A DNA stretch of 64,000 nucleotides from JAGOTP01 sp964415465 (GTDB lineage Bacteria; Patescibacteriota; Patescibacteriia; 2-12-FULL-60-25), in NCBI GenBank assembly GCA_964415465.1, contig CAYQAL010000001.1:1-64000 (forward strand), written 5' to 3'. Position 1 is the stretch's first letter, and each line of letters starts with the position of its first letter. The position numbers were made by a program, and so were the translations under genes. The notes beneath the pieces were generated by a model. That model did no database searches. It was not told the origin of the DNA and was given only the letters and a program-made list of their open reading frames with translations. Below are positions 31,420 to 41,026 of the stretch, piece after piece.

Positions 31420-31443
31420 AGTCCAACCCCTAAAAATAGGGGA

Positions 31444-31473
31444 TCTATACGGATTGTAATAAGTCTGTGACAA
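31444..31473 (-). promoter_or_regulatory. Promoter of rny
   Basis: On the minus strand: TTGTCA (31468-31473), 18-bp spacer, TATAGA (31444-31449). It decides against the longer rny start. Confidence 0.7.
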
Positions 31474-31539
31474 CTTCCGGGTGTCCGGACGGTACCACGA
31501 GAGCTGAATTTTGTGAAGATTTAGAGGATTTCTAAGGTT

Positions 31540-32904
31540 TTACTTAATCCAGACCGTCTTCACGTTCATAAATTCATATAAGCCCCACGAGGAGAGCTCG
31601 CGACCATAGCCAGAGACGCCTGTTCCACCGAAGGGAAGGCGCGGGTCAGATTTCACCAGGCCATTTACGAAGACACAGCCAGCGCGAATGCGTGGAGCGA
31701 GTTGCTTTGCGAGTTCGGCGTTCTCTGTCCACAGCGATGACCCGAGGCCGAAGCGATTATCGTTGGCGAGGCGGATGGCGTCTTCGGTGTCTTTGGCACG
31801 AATCACGATCGCGACCGGACCGAACAACTCCTCTTCGTACGCCGGCATACCAGGTTGGACATCCGCGATGATGGTTGGAGCGTAGAAGTAGCCGGTCGTA
31901 CCAACACGAGATCCACCAGTGACGAGGCGTGCGCCTTTGCCGATGGAATCAGCGACTTGTGTATCGATCTCTTGGAGACCGCCTTCACTCGCGAGTGGGC
32001 CGACCGTGGTTCCCGGATTAAGAGGGTCACCAACGACAGAGGCCTCGACCTTTTGTTTGAAGAGCTCTAAAAATTGGTCGTAGACCGCTTCGACGACGAT
32101 AAAGCGTTTTGCGGCGATACAGCTTTGACCGTTGTTTTGGAGACGAGCTTTGGCGGCGACTTCTGCGGCGTAGGGGATGTCTGCATCAGCGAGAACGATG
32201 AACGGATCGCTACCGCCAAGTTCAAGCACGGTCTTTTTGATAAGCGAGCCAGCGAGAGCCGCGACTTTGCTACCGGCTGTTTCACTTCCGGTAAGAGCGA
32301 TTCCTTGAACGGCTGGATGACGAATGACTTGCTCCACTTTGGCTGAGCCGATAGGGAGATTTTGGAATGTGCCTTCCGGAAAGCCGGCTTCTGCAAAGAG
32401 CTTTTCAAAGGCGGCAGCACATTGAGGAACATTGGATGCATGTTTCAAAACGCCAACGTTTCCTGCAGCGAGTGCTGGCCCTGCAAAACGCATGACTTGC
32501 CAGTAAGGGAAGTTCCAAGGCATGACGGCTAGCAACACACCGATTGGATCAAAGCGAATGAAGCTTTCTGATGCATCGCTCTTGATCGATTGCGGTGCGA
32601 GAATCTGTTCTGCCTGCTCAACGTAGTAATCACAAGCTAAGCTGCACTTTTCGACTTCTGCGATGGCTTGAGTGATTGGTTTGCCCATTTCGAGCGTCGC
32701 AATCTTTCCAAGTTCCTGAGCGCGTTCACGAAACAAGGCGCTCAGTCGCTTCATGGGTGCGAGGCGTTCTTCGAGCGGAGTCTGGCTCCAGACCTTAAAT
32801 GTCGCTTCGGCTAAGGTGAGTTTCGCTGCGAGCTGTTCATACGTGAGCTCAGGAAAGGTACCGAGAATTTCTCCCGTCGTTGGGTTTTTAGAAGTGAGTG
32901 GCAT
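31540..32904 (-). CDS. Aldehyde dehydrogenase (succinate-semialdehyde dehydrogenase-like)
   Basis: A 454-residue NAD(P)-dependent aldehyde dehydrogenase: MPWNFPYWQ (129-137), GSETAGSKV, the general base Glu228 in VLELGGSDPF, the catalytic Cys262 in NNGQSCIAAKRF, and EELFGPVA. It is closest by eye to the GabD/Sad group; the substrate is unproven. It follows the acetolactate-synthase-like gene on the same strand with a long stem-loop between them, ending 11 nt before this ATG. Confidence 0.9.
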   Translation of the reverse strand: MPLTSKNPTTGEILGTFPELTYEQLAAKLTLAEATFKVWSQTPLEERLAPMKRLSALFRERAQELGKIATLEMGKPITQAIAEVEKCSLACDYYVEQAEQILAPQSIKSDASESFIRFDPIGVLLAVMPWNFPYWQVMRFAGPALAAGNVGVLKHASNVPQCAAAFEKLFAEAGFPEGTFQNLPIGSAKVEQVIRHPAVQGIALTGSETAGSKVAALAGSLIKKTVLELGGSDPFIVLADADIPYAAEVAAKARLQNNGQSCIAAKRFIVVEAVYDQFLELFKQKVEASVVGDPLNPGTTVGPLASEGGLQEIDTQVADSIGKGARLVTGGSRVGTTGYFYAPTIIADVQPGMPAYEEELFGPVAIVIRAKDTEDAIRLANDNRFGLGSSLWTENAELAKQLAPRIRAGCVFVNGLVKSDPRLPFGGTGVSGYGRELSSWGLYEFMNVKTVWIK

Positions 32905-32914
32905 AGGGAGGGGT

Positions 32915-33027
32915 GTTTGGATGGGGAATAGCCTCTTCAGGGTACGCGGCGTTTTCTGCTGAAAACTTGCTCGTGTCCTGCGCCGTCGCTTGGACAAGTC
33001 CCTTCAGAGGCTATTCCCCATCCAAAC
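32915..33027 (-). repeat. Long 3' stem-loop between two genes (family member 3)
   Basis: 22-bp perfect arms (GTTTGGATGGGGAATAGCCT plus CT, and complement), plus AGGG/CCCT pairing. The interior has CCAAGCGACGGCG in transcript direction and a small GTCC/GGAC hairpin. It begins 11 nt after the stop of the upstream gene. Confidence 0.8.
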
Positions 33028-33038
33028 CTTTACGTGAA

Positions 33039-34679
33039 TCAACAAACAATCTGCTTTAATTCCTTATTAAGGACGCGATCATTTTCACGATAATCAACCG
33101 GTAGCTCAATGAGGTGCACGCCAGGCGTATTGAGAGCATTCTCAAGAATCGCCGGAACATCCTCTGTTTTTTCGGCGCGAACTCCCTGTGCGCCATATGC
33201 CTCAGCGTATTTCACGAAGTCTGGATTTTTGAAGTTTAGGCCGAAGTCAGGAAGATTCATGCCGGCTTGCTTCCATTGGATCATCCCGTAGCCGTTGTCA
33301 TTCAAGATGATAATGACCAAGTGAAGGCCGAGACGGACAGCTGTTTCGAGTTCCTGGGAGTTCATCATAAACCCGCCGTCACCACAGACGGCTATAACTT
33401 TGCGCTCTGGATAGAGCATCGCGGCTGCCATGGCGGAGGGAAGACCTGCGCCCATCGTCGCAAGTGCATTGTCGAGGAGGAGTGTGTTCGGCGCATGTGC
33501 TTGGTAGTGGCGCGCGAACCAGAGCTTGTACATCCCATTATCCAAACAGACGACGCCATCCGACGGCATAGCATCACGAATCAAGCGCACGACGCGCTGT
33601 GGTTTGATTGGGAAGGCGGCGTCTTGGTCGTTTTCAGCGATGTGAGTCAGGAGTTTCTCGCGTGCGCGTAGCATGGGCGAGAAGTCCCAGTGATCTTGTT
33701 TCTTGATCTGTTCTTTGATCTGCCAAACGGCATTCGCGATGTCGCCAATCACCTCAAGTTGCGGGAAATAGATTTGATCAACGCGAGCCGAGCAGAAGTT
33801 CAGATGAATCACCTGCTGACCACCACGCTTCATGATGAACGGTGGCTTTTCAACGACGTCGTGGCCGATGTTGATAATGAGGTCAGCGGCATCAACGGCG
33901 CAGTGAATGTAGTCGCCGGCTGAGAGCGCGGCTGTGCCGATAAACAGCGGGTGGCGTTCGTCGATGACCCCTTTGCCCATCTGGGTGTTGAAGAAGGGGA
34001 TACCAGTCGCATCCACGAACTCGCGTAACATCTTGGCTGTTAGCTTACGATTTGCTCCCGCGCCAATTAGAAGGAGAGGTCGTTTGGCTGTTTCAATCAT
34101 GCGTACGGCTTCTACGATCGCTTTGCCTTCCGCGATGGGGCGGCGTACACGCTTCACTTCAAACGGTTCAACGTCAGTTTTATCGAGAGCGACATCTTCT
34201 GGGAGTTCCAGATGAACCGCACCTGGCCGTTCTTCCTCCGCTTGTCGGAAGGCTTCACGTACAGAGGCGGCCACCGAGTCGCCGTTGATGATCTGTTTCG
34301 TGAATTTCGTGACGGGTCGCATCATGTCGACGGTATTTACGATCTGAAACGCACCCTGCTTACTTTTCCAGATCGGCTTTTGACCGGTAATCATAAGCAT
34401 CGGCATCCCACCAAGCTGCGCATAGGCCGAAGCGGTCACGAAATTAGTGGCGCCAGGGCCAAGCGTTGAAAGAGCAACTCCGGTCTTGCCGGTTAAGCGT
34501 CCAAACGTTGCGGCCATAAACGCGGCGGACTGTTCATGGCGCGTTGTAACCATCGTAATCGAAGATTTGCGTACGGCTTCCAGGAAATGCAGATTTTCTT
34601 CTCCAGGAACCCCAAAAATGTACTTTACCCCCTCGGTTTCAAGAGAACGGACAAATAGTTCGGAAGCATTCATAGCCAT
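33039..34679 (-). CDS. Acetolactate synthase-like TPP enzyme
   Basis: A 546-residue thiamine diphosphate enzyme with the three-domain layout of acetolactate synthase: NASELFVRSLETEGVKYIFG, the catalytic Glu in RHEQSAAFMA, ALSTLGPGATN, and the TPP/Mg motif GDGGFMMNSQELETA...NDNGYG. It would condense two pyruvate to acetolactate. No regulatory subunit or other branched-chain biosynthesis gene is near, so a catabolic (AlsS-type) role or another substrate is likely. ATGs at 34679 and 34673 are both possible. It is divergent from recQ. Confidence 0.87.
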   Translation of the reverse strand: MAMNASELFVRSLETEGVKYIFGVPGEENLHFLEAVRKSSITMVTTRHEQSAAFMAATFGRLTGKTGVALSTLGPGATNFVTASAYAQLGGMPMLMITGQKPIWKSKQGAFQIVNTVDMMRPVTKFTKQIINGDSVAASVREAFRQAEEERPGAVHLELPEDVALDKTDVEPFEVKRVRRPIAEGKAIVEAVRMIETAKRPLLLIGAGANRKLTAKMLREFVDATGIPFFNTQMGKGVIDERHPLFIGTAALSAGDYIHCAVDAADLIINIGHDVVEKPPFIMKRGGQQVIHLNFCSARVDQIYFPQLEVIGDIANAVWQIKEQIKKQDHWDFSPMLRAREKLLTHIAENDQDAAFPIKPQRVVRLIRDAMPSDGVVCLDNGMYKLWFARHYQAHAPNTLLLDNALATMGAGLPSAMAAAMLYPERKVIAVCGDGGFMMNSQELETAVRLGLHLVIIILNDNGYGMIQWKQAGMNLPDFGLNFKNPDFVKYAEAYGAQGVRAEKTEDVPAILENALNTPGVHLIELPVDYRENDRVLNKELKQIVC

Positions 34680-34727
34680 TCCATCTTGACCCCTGTTCCA
34701 ACTTCTGACAACGGTGTAGAAGAAGGT

Positions 34728-36206
34728 ATGCAGCAACTTCTGAAAACGTTCTTTGGGTACTCTGATTTCCGGCCGCTTCAGCGTGAGGTGATTGAACATG
34801 TCATGTCGGGGAAGGATACGCTTGTCCTTATGCCAACGGGTGGGGGAAAGTCGTTGTGTTTTCAATTACCTGCATTGGCTATGCAGGGGCTCACGCTTGT
34901 GATCTCGCCGCTCATCGCCCTTATGAAGGATCAGGTGGACTCACTGGTCGCGAACGGTGTGGTGGCGGCGTATATCAATAGCTCATTGCCGGCATACGAA
35001 GCGGAGCGCATTTGGCGTGAGGCGCTTATGGGGAAGATTAAGCTGCTCTATATCGCCCCTGAACGAGTGCCGTTTCTTCAAACACGCGCTGATTTGCTAA
35101 AGCTCCCGGTGTGTTTGCTCGCGATTGATGAAGCGCACTGTATTTCTGAATGGGGACATGATTTTCGTCCGGAATATCGCCAACTAAATGCGTTACGTGA
35201 GCTCTATCCGCAGGCACCAATGGTGGCGCTGACAGCGACGGCGAATCCACGTGTAAAACAGGATATTTTAACCCAGCTCAAGTTCCGCCAAGGAAAAATT
35301 TTTCAATCGAGTTTCAATCGTCCGAATTTGTTCTATAAAGTTGTTCCAAAGAAGCAGTCGTTTGACCGGCTGCTGCACGAGCTTCGTCGTCGACCAAATC
35401 AGGCGGTGATTATCTATTGCTTCTCGCGTAAAAGCACGGAGCAGATCGCGGACAAACTTCAATTGAACGGCATCAAAGCAGCCGCCTACCATGCGGGTCT
35501 TTCGCCGGAAGAGCGTGCGCGGGTTCAGGATCGATTTATTCGTGATGAAGTGCCGATCATTGCGGCAACGATCGCCTTTGGGATGGGGATCGATAAGCCG
35601 GATGTGCGGTTGGTCGTCCACATGGATCTACCAAAGTCTGTCGAAGGCTACTATCAAGAAACAGGGCGCGCTGGTCGTGATGGACTACCTAGCGAATGTT
35701 TGTTGTTCTATTCCGCCGGTGATCGTGTGAAGCAAGAGATGTTCATCCGCGAGATGCAAACCGCGCAAGAAAAGATGCGCGCGTACGAACAGCTTAGGCA
35801 GATGGTTGATTATGGAGCGCTCCCCACGTGTCGCCGCAAGTTTTTATTAAATTATTTTGGCGAGACACGAAACGAGCTTTCGTGTGGCTCGTGCGATGTG
35901 TGTGTTCCACAAGTGGAGGAGGTTATCTTGTCTAAAGCGGTGGCAGAGGTTGGGGAATACCATCCAGGCTTATTCGAAGCGTTACGTGTCCATCGTCTGC
36001 GGTTAGCAAAAGAAAAAGGCGTTCCACCGTACGTAATCTTTGGCGATCGTACATTGGCTGATCTCGCCAGTCGTTGGCCGCGTACGCCTCAAGAGCTGCC
36101 AAGAATCTTTGGAATCGGCCAAACAAAGCTCGAACAATACGGGGAGAGCTTCCTTGCTGTTATCAAGCTCTACGCTGCAGAGCATGGCTGGCCTACAAAG
36201 ATGTAG
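34728..36206 (+). CDS. recQ: ATP-dependent DNA helicase RecQ (compact)
   Basis: A 492-residue SF2 helicase: FRPLQREVI, Walker A MPTGGGKS, DEAH box AIDEAHCISEWGHDFRPEY, TATANPRV, motif VI QETGRAGRDG. The four-Cys zinc site is CRRKFLLNYFGE...CGSCDVC. An HRDC domain starts at YHPGLFEALRVHRLRLA, only about 20 residues after the last zinc Cys. The RQC winged-helix domain (about 100 residues) is therefore missing. The ATG at 34728 is chosen over an upstream in-frame TTG. Its 3' end overlaps the convergent truB by 14 bp. Confidence 0.93.
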   Translation: MQQLLKTFFGYSDFRPLQREVIEHVMSGKDTLVLMPTGGGKSLCFQLPALAMQGLTLVISPLIALMKDQVDSLVANGVVAAYINSSLPAYEAERIWREALMGKIKLLYIAPERVPFLQTRADLLKLPVCLLAIDEAHCISEWGHDFRPEYRQLNALRELYPQAPMVALTATANPRVKQDILTQLKFRQGKIFQSSFNRPNLFYKVVPKKQSFDRLLHELRRRPNQAVIIYCFSRKSTEQIADKLQLNGIKAAAYHAGLSPEERARVQDRFIRDEVPIIAATIAFGMGIDKPDVRLVVHMDLPKSVEGYYQETGRAGRDGLPSECLLFYSAGDRVKQEMFIREMQTAQEKMRAYEQLRQMVDYGALPTCRRKFLLNYFGETRNELSCGSCDVCVPQVEEVILSKAVAEVGEYHPGLFEALRVHRLRLAKEKGVPPYVIFGDRTLADLASRWPRTPQELPRIFGIGQTKLEQYGESFLAVIKLYAAEHGWPTKM

Positions 36207-36897
36207 GCTCTACCTTCGCAAGCGGAATAAGGGCTGCTTGGATTAGCTCAGTGGTTAAGGTGTCTCCAGAAAGAGCATTTTTCACGTGTCTCTCGCCAAT
36301 CATCGTGCGACGAAGTTGGACCGCATGGCCGTAGGTGTTAAGCGCTTCCCCTAAGTCATCTGCTAGGGAGCGAATGTAGGTTCCTGAGGAGCAGTGAACG
36401 GCTAGCTCGAGGAGTGGCCATTGATAAGAGAGGATCTCCAACGAGAAAATCGTGACTTCTTTTGAGGGACGAAGATCTTCCGTAGCCTCACCAGCGCGGG
36501 CGAGTTTGTATAGCGGAACTCCATTCAATTTTTTAGCGGAATAGAGAGGTGCTTTCTGTGAAAAGGTTCCTGTGAATGGGAGAAGTGCTGTTTGAATCGT
36601 TTCGCGTGTTGGAGGAGCGAGATCGGGTTTCATCGCCTCTGTCACGACGCCTTCTGAGTCAAATGTCTCCGTTCGTTCGCCTAGTTTGATTGTCACGTCG
36701 TACTTTTTGTCTGCACCGACCAAGGCTGTGAGCGCTTTTGTGCCTTTTCCAATCCCAAGAATCAACAATCCAGTCGCGAAAGGATCGAGCGTTCCCGCGT
36801 GTCCGACCGCACGGATGTTTAGCGCGCGACGTACACGAGCTACGATATCATGCGACGTGCACCCAACGGGCTTATCTACCAAAAGAAGGCCGTCCAT
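36193..36897 (-). CDS. truB: tRNA pseudouridine-55 synthase
   Basis: A 234-residue TruB: LLLVDKPVGCTSHDIV, catalytic Asp38 in GHAGTLDPFATGLL, PLYSAKKLNGVPLYKLAR, SSGTYIRSLADDLG. It makes the T-loop pseudouridine in tRNA. The C-terminal PUA domain of E. coli TruB is absent, as in many short bacterial forms. It starts 1 nt after the sugar transferase stop. Confidence 0.94.
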   Translation of the reverse strand: MDGLLLVDKPVGCTSHDIVARVRRALNIRAVGHAGTLDPFATGLLILGIGKGTKALTALVGADKKYDVTIKLGERTETFDSEGVVTEAMKPDLAPPTRETIQTALLPFTGTFSQKAPLYSAKKLNGVPLYKLARAGEATEDLRPSKEVTIFSLEILSYQWPLLELAVHCSSGTYIRSLADDLGEALNTYGHAVQLRRTMIGERHVKNALSGDTLTTELIQAALIPLAKVEPTSL

Positions 36898-36898
36898 G

Positions 36899-38257
36899 TT
36901 AGGTGCCCTGACGACGGATCACAATCCCGATCGTCTTGAGTAAAATGGCTGCATCCAACGCAAACGAGCGATGCTTGATGTAGTGCAAGTCGTATTGAAG
37001 CTTGATGAGGTTGTCATCCAAATTGGCCGTTGGGGTGAGCCACATGACCTGCGCCCAACCAGTGAGACCTGGGCGCGTGAGATGACGGAGCGCGTAGTAC
37101 GGCATCTTCGCGATGAGGGGTTCAACGAATTCTGGACGTTCTGGACGTGGGCCAACGAACGACAAATCGCCGCGCAGTACGTTCCAAATTTGAGGCAATT
37201 CATCCAGGCGGAGCTGGCGAAGCAGACGACCGATCTTCGTGATGCGCGGATCGGTTTTGGTGTTCGAGGTGAATTGTGGGCCTTGGGCTTCCGCGTCCGT
37301 ACGCATGGTGCGTAATTTCCAAATACGAATCGGTTTGCCTTGAAAGCCAACGCGAACCTGGTTGTAGAAGACCGGTCCAGGTGAGCTGATGCGTACCGCG
37401 AGTGCCAAGAATGGCATGAGAACCAGCGTCACCAGGCCAAACGGAATGGCCAGCAAGATGTCGAAATATCGTTTTACGGTTTCGTACCAGTTCTTTTCAC
37501 CTTCGCGAATGTGCGTGAGGAACCAGCGATCGGTGACAAAGCGGAGGGGAATGCGACCGGTTGTGAGTTCTTCGATTTCGGCACGGTCAATCAAGCTGAC
37601 AGAATTCAAAAGCAGGCTATAGAGGAGACGATCAATGCCTTCCGTTTGTTCTTGTGGCTGTCCAAGTACAACGGTGGTGATCTGATGTTCTTTGAGGAGT
37701 TGATCAACCTTATTTGCCATTTGTTCGCCTGTTTCTTCAGCCGTTGGCCAATACTGAGCTACGAACTTGAAGCCCAAAGAGCTGTGATCAACGAGACGTT
37801 TTACGTCTTCTGATTCGGATTCAGGTCCAATAAACAGAATACGACCCGTAATGAGGCGTCGGTCGACGAGTTGTAAGAAGCATAAGCGCCACGCGTAGCC
37901 GAGAAGGAGTCCGAGCGTGAAAATTAAGAACAAGTTCGTACGAGGCGCGATGCCGAAACCAGGAATTAAATAGAAGAAGGCAAGTCCAACAAGCAAGTTG
38001 CCAATCATGCCTTCTGCAAATGAGCGGAAGATGCGGAGCGGATTACGTAGGAGCGTAAGATTATAGAGCCCAGCTGCGTAGAGCCCAGCCATCCAAAGGA
38101 GAAAGACGATGCTAAATGGAATGAGGTGGGCCTCAAGGTCGGCCTCGCGGATGGAGCCATAGCGCCCAGCTAAACTCAAAATCAAGGACAATTCGAAGAC
38201 CAAAAAGTCCCCAATCATGAGGAGGGTCCGCTTCGCGTGTTGGTGACGTTTTCGCAT
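36899..38257 (-). CDS. Polyprenyl-phosphate glycosyl-1-phosphate transferase
   Basis: A 452-residue WbaP/WcaJ-type enzyme. There are four N-terminal membrane helices (~10-125), a CoA-binding-like middle domain, one further helix (~270-292), and the cytoplasmic catalytic domain with KRYFDILLAIPFG, PVFYNQVRVGFQGKPIRIWKLRTMR, LDELPQIWNVLRGDLSFVGPRPERPE and RPGLTGWAQV. It loads the first sugar phosphate onto undecaprenyl phosphate to start surface polysaccharide synthesis. It fits with the glycan genes at 40-47 kb. Confidence 0.92.
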   Translation of the reverse strand: MRKRHQHAKRTLLMIGDFLVFELSLILSLAGRYGSIREADLEAHLIPFSIVFLLWMAGLYAAGLYNLTLLRNPLRIFRSFAEGMIGNLLVGLAFFYLIPGFGIAPRTNLFLIFTLGLLLGYAWRLCFLQLVDRRLITGRILFIGPESESEDVKRLVDHSSLGFKFVAQYWPTAEETGEQMANKVDQLLKEHQITTVVLGQPQEQTEGIDRLLYSLLLNSVSLIDRAEIEELTTGRIPLRFVTDRWFLTHIREGEKNWYETVKRYFDILLAIPFGLVTLVLMPFLALAVRISSPGPVFYNQVRVGFQGKPIRIWKLRTMRTDAEAQGPQFTSNTKTDPRITKIGRLLRQLRLDELPQIWNVLRGDLSFVGPRPERPEFVEPLIAKMPYYALRHLTRPGLTGWAQVMWLTPTANLDDNLIKLQYDLHYIKHRSFALDAAILLKTIGIVIRRQGT

Positions 38258-38322
38258 ACAGAAAGCCGGTGGCCCGTTTGTCGGGAATACTGTACGCTGG
38301 ATCAGAAAATATTGTCTATACT

Positions 38323-39828
38323 ATGCGGTTTGTTCCTTCTGTTCGGATCATCAGTGGTTTAGCGCTTGGTTTAGCGCTTCTTTCGGCAATTCCGGCCCAA
38401 GCTGCGACCTTTGTCGTTCCAACGGATGCGAACCCCTACTGGAAAAAGCAGTGGTATTTACGCCAAATTCAGGCGCCGGAGGCATGGAAGGCGCTTCCAA
38501 ATACCCTAGGCGAAGTAACGGTTGCCGTTATTGATGCGGGAGTGGATATTACTCACCCCGATCTAAAAGACGCGATTTGGACCAATCCGCGTGAAGTGGC
38601 TGGCAATGGGATAGATGATGACCAAAACGGTTTTGTAGATGATGTGCATGGCTGGAACTTCGTAAAAAACTCAAATGATGTTCGACCGCAAGAGATCCGT
38701 AACCAGCTCGAAGAGGCGTGGAGTCACGGAACGTTTGTCGCTTCTTTGATTGGAGCCCGTGCCGCGGATCATGTTGGAATGGTTGGGGTGAATCAATCGG
38801 TCAAGATCATGCCGTTAAACGCACTCGACGGAGATGGCTTTGGAACGATCCCGAATGTGTTGAAAGCAATTCGCTACGCGGTAAACCAAGGAGTGTCGAT
38901 TATCAACCTAAGCTTGGCAGGGTTCGACGATAGCCAAGAATTGGATGAAATGATTAAGCGCGCACGTGACGCGGGTGTGTTGGTGGTTGCAGCGACAGGA
39001 AATGGGACAACTCAAGCTGGACGAGATATCGATCGCCAACCGGTATACCCTGTCTGTTTTGATCAGCAAGCGAACAACGTGGTTGGAGTAAGTGGAACGG
39101 ATTCGCTCGATCAGCATGCAGAGTACGCAAACTTTGGGATGCGTTGTACGGATTTGTCTGCACCAGGTTTCGACTTGTTCGGTGCGCGTCCGAGCTATCC
39201 ACGTAGGGAAGAAGGTTCGCGTCCGGCAGAGCGCTATCTTGAGGGGATGACAGGGACGAGTTTGGCAGCGCCGCTTGTGAGTGGAGTCGCAAGTTTGCTG
39301 AAGGCAGTGCGCCCAGATCTCACGGCTGGTCAGTTGCACCAGCTGCTCACTTCAACGACAGATACTATTGAAGATTCGCTCAAACCATCCGAAAAGCAAA
39401 AGATGGGGACGGGTCGGTTGAATGCATTGAAAGCGCTTCAAGCGGCGCTCGCCTTTGGAAAAGCTACAACAACTCCATCTATTGCGGCCATTCCTTCAAC
39501 GGATGCATCAATCATGACCCCCACTTCGACAGAAGAATCGCCAACAGCAACGTCTTTCTACTATCGAACGCCTGAGACGACGATTCGCTGGTTGATTGCA
39601 CCAAAGCCACTTTGGAAGATGTGGGGGACTCGTGATATGCAACCGGTTGCTGCCGTGATCGTAAAAGAAAAGGATAACTACTTCTTGAAACGTTGGCTGC
39701 CAGTACAGAACAAAGAGACAAAAGATCGCCTTGTCTGGAATGCGAAGCGCAAGCGGTACATCTTTACCGATGTGAAGACCAAGCAAACGTGGGAAATCGA
39801 CAAGGCTGGCAAAGTTACAACCAAATAG
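38323..39828 (+). CDS. Secreted subtilisin-like serine protease (S8)
   Basis: A 501-residue protein with a signal peptide (1-27, ending AQA). The catalytic triad is Asp71 (VAVIDAGVD), His135 (SHGTFVAS) and Ser313 (GMTGTSLAAP), with the oxyanion Asn227. A ~130-residue C-terminal region after a Thr/Ser-rich linker ends with a Lys/Trp-rich domain (YYRTPETTIRWLI, WLPVQNKETKDRLVWNAKRKR in part) that is not recognised. ATG 38323 follows TATACT directly; a GTG at 38269 is in frame but would spoil the signal peptide. There is no clear propeptide. Confidence 0.9.
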   Translation: MRFVPSVRIISGLALGLALLSAIPAQAATFVVPTDANPYWKKQWYLRQIQAPEAWKALPNTLGEVTVAVIDAGVDITHPDLKDAIWTNPREVAGNGIDDDQNGFVDDVHGWNFVKNSNDVRPQEIRNQLEEAWSHGTFVASLIGARAADHVGMVGVNQSVKIMPLNALDGDGFGTIPNVLKAIRYAVNQGVSIINLSLAGFDDSQELDEMIKRARDAGVLVVAATGNGTTQAGRDIDRQPVYPVCFDQQANNVVGVSGTDSLDQHAEYANFGMRCTDLSAPGFDLFGARPSYPRREEGSRPAERYLEGMTGTSLAAPLVSGVASLLKAVRPDLTAGQLHQLLTSTTDTIEDSLKPSEKQKMGTGRLNALKALQAALAFGKATTTPSIAAIPSTDASIMTPTSTEESPTATSFYYRTPETTIRWLIAPKPLWKMWGTRDMQPVAAVIVKEKDNYFLKRWLPVQNKETKDRLVWNAKRKRYIFTDVKTKQTWEIDKAGKVTTK

Positions 39829-39835
39829 GAAGCAA

Positions 39836-39967
39836 GTACGCTGAGGTGTATAAGCCCGAACGAGGACAAACTGTTTGAGTAATACCATTAAAACCACCGC
39901 AAAGCGATGAGAATTGACAGTATTGCGAGTTTTTGGACGATGTGAGGGTTTGTACACCTCAGCGTAC
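39836..39967 (+). repeat. Long 3' stem-loop after the subtilase gene (family member 4)
   Basis: 15-bp perfect arms (GTACGCTGAGGTGTA and complement). The interior has CGAACGAG, ACTGTTTGAG and CCGCAAAGCGATGAG in the same order as member 2. It begins 7 nt after the stop codon. Confidence 0.75.
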
Positions 39968-39977
39968 GTCATCTGTG

Positions 39978-39986
39978 TGGTATACT
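39978..39986 (+). promoter_or_regulatory. Extended -10 promoter of the epimerase pair
   Basis: TGGTATACT, ending 13 nt before the ATG at 40000, implying a leader of only about 7 nt. Confidence 0.6.
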
Positions 39987-39999
39987 GAGCCAGAATTGT

Positions 40000-41022
40000 A
40001 TGCCTTCTGCTCCTTTTGAACGTAAGAATATTTTGGTTACGGGTGGGGCTGGATTCTTAGGGTCTCAGCTCTGCGAAACGTTGGTCAAAGATGCGAACGT
40101 GATTTGTATTGATAACTTCTCAAGTAGCACGCCACGTAACATCGAAACCTTGTTACAGCACCCATCGTTTGAATTCGTGAACCATGACATCACTCAGCCG
40201 TTGCACTTGGAGCAACTCAAAGAACTGGAACGATTCAAGCTATCGGTGCAGGGGATCCAAGAGATCTATCACTTGGCCTGTCCAATTTCGAAAGCGCACT
40301 ACGAGCAGTTCCGGATCGCCACCATTTTAACGAACTCAATTGGGTTGAAGCATGTGTTGGATTTGGCTGTCCGCTACAAGTCGAAAGTGCTCTACGCGTC
40401 TTCATCTGTGTTGTATGGGCCTCGTCGGGCGGAGTCACCCTATGTGCGTGAAGAAGCTCCATGTACCATCGACCATCTCACTTCGCATGGGGCGTATGAC
40501 GAAGGAAAGCGCTTTGGCGAAGCAGTGCTCTACACCTACGCTGACGTCTACGGCCTTGATGTAAAGATCTCTCGCATTTTCCGCACTTATGGTCCGCGTA
40601 TGAAGATTAGTGACGGCCATTTGCTCCCAGACATGATCATGAATGCGCTGGATGGGCAGGATATTGTGATTCGTACGCCAGAGAGTGGGCGTGTGTCGCT
40701 CTGCTTTGTCAACGATATGATCGATGGACTCGTACGGCACATGGGTACGGCCATGGACGTCACCGTCGTGAACCTTGGTTCAGATCACGATCTGACGCTC
40801 GCTGAGGTCGCAGAAAAAATCATTCGTCTCACCGGAAGTAGTTCGCGTGTCCGATTTGAACCTCCAGAAGATCGTGGCTGGGTTGAAGCACCGTTACCAG
40901 ATCTCCAGCGTGCGCGAACCTTATTGCATTGGGTCCCGCTCGTTCGCTTGGAAGAAGGCCTTACCAAAATGATTGATTTCGCTCGTTCTCATCGCCAGCA
41001 AATTGGCGTCTATCACTCCTAA
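40000..41022 (+). CDS. NAD-dependent epimerase/decarboxylase (UXS-like), copy 1
   Basis: A 340-residue extended SDR protein: NAD motif VTGGAGFLGS (residues 13-22), DNFSSS, YHLACPIS, and the active-site Tyr166/Lys170 in YDEGKR. The YDEGKR motif and HLACP segment are those of UDP-glucuronate decarboxylase/dTDP-glucose dehydratase-like enzymes. It probably makes a nucleotide sugar for surface glycans. It is followed 4 nt later by a clear paralogue. Confidence 0.87.
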   Translation: MPSAPFERKNILVTGGAGFLGSQLCETLVKDANVICIDNFSSSTPRNIETLLQHPSFEFVNHDITQPLHLEQLKELERFKLSVQGIQEIYHLACPISKAHYEQFRIATILTNSIGLKHVLDLAVRYKSKVLYASSSVLYGPRRAESPYVREEAPCTIDHLTSHGAYDEGKRFGEAVLYTYADVYGLDVKISRIFRTYGPRMKISDGHLLPDMIMNALDGQDIVIRTPESGRVSLCFVNDMIDGLVRHMGTAMDVTVVNLGSDHDLTLAEVAEKIIRLTGSSSRVRFEPPEDRGWVEAPLPDLQRARTLLHWVPLVRLEEGLTKMIDFARSHRQQIGVYHS

Positions 41023-41026
41023 TCCT

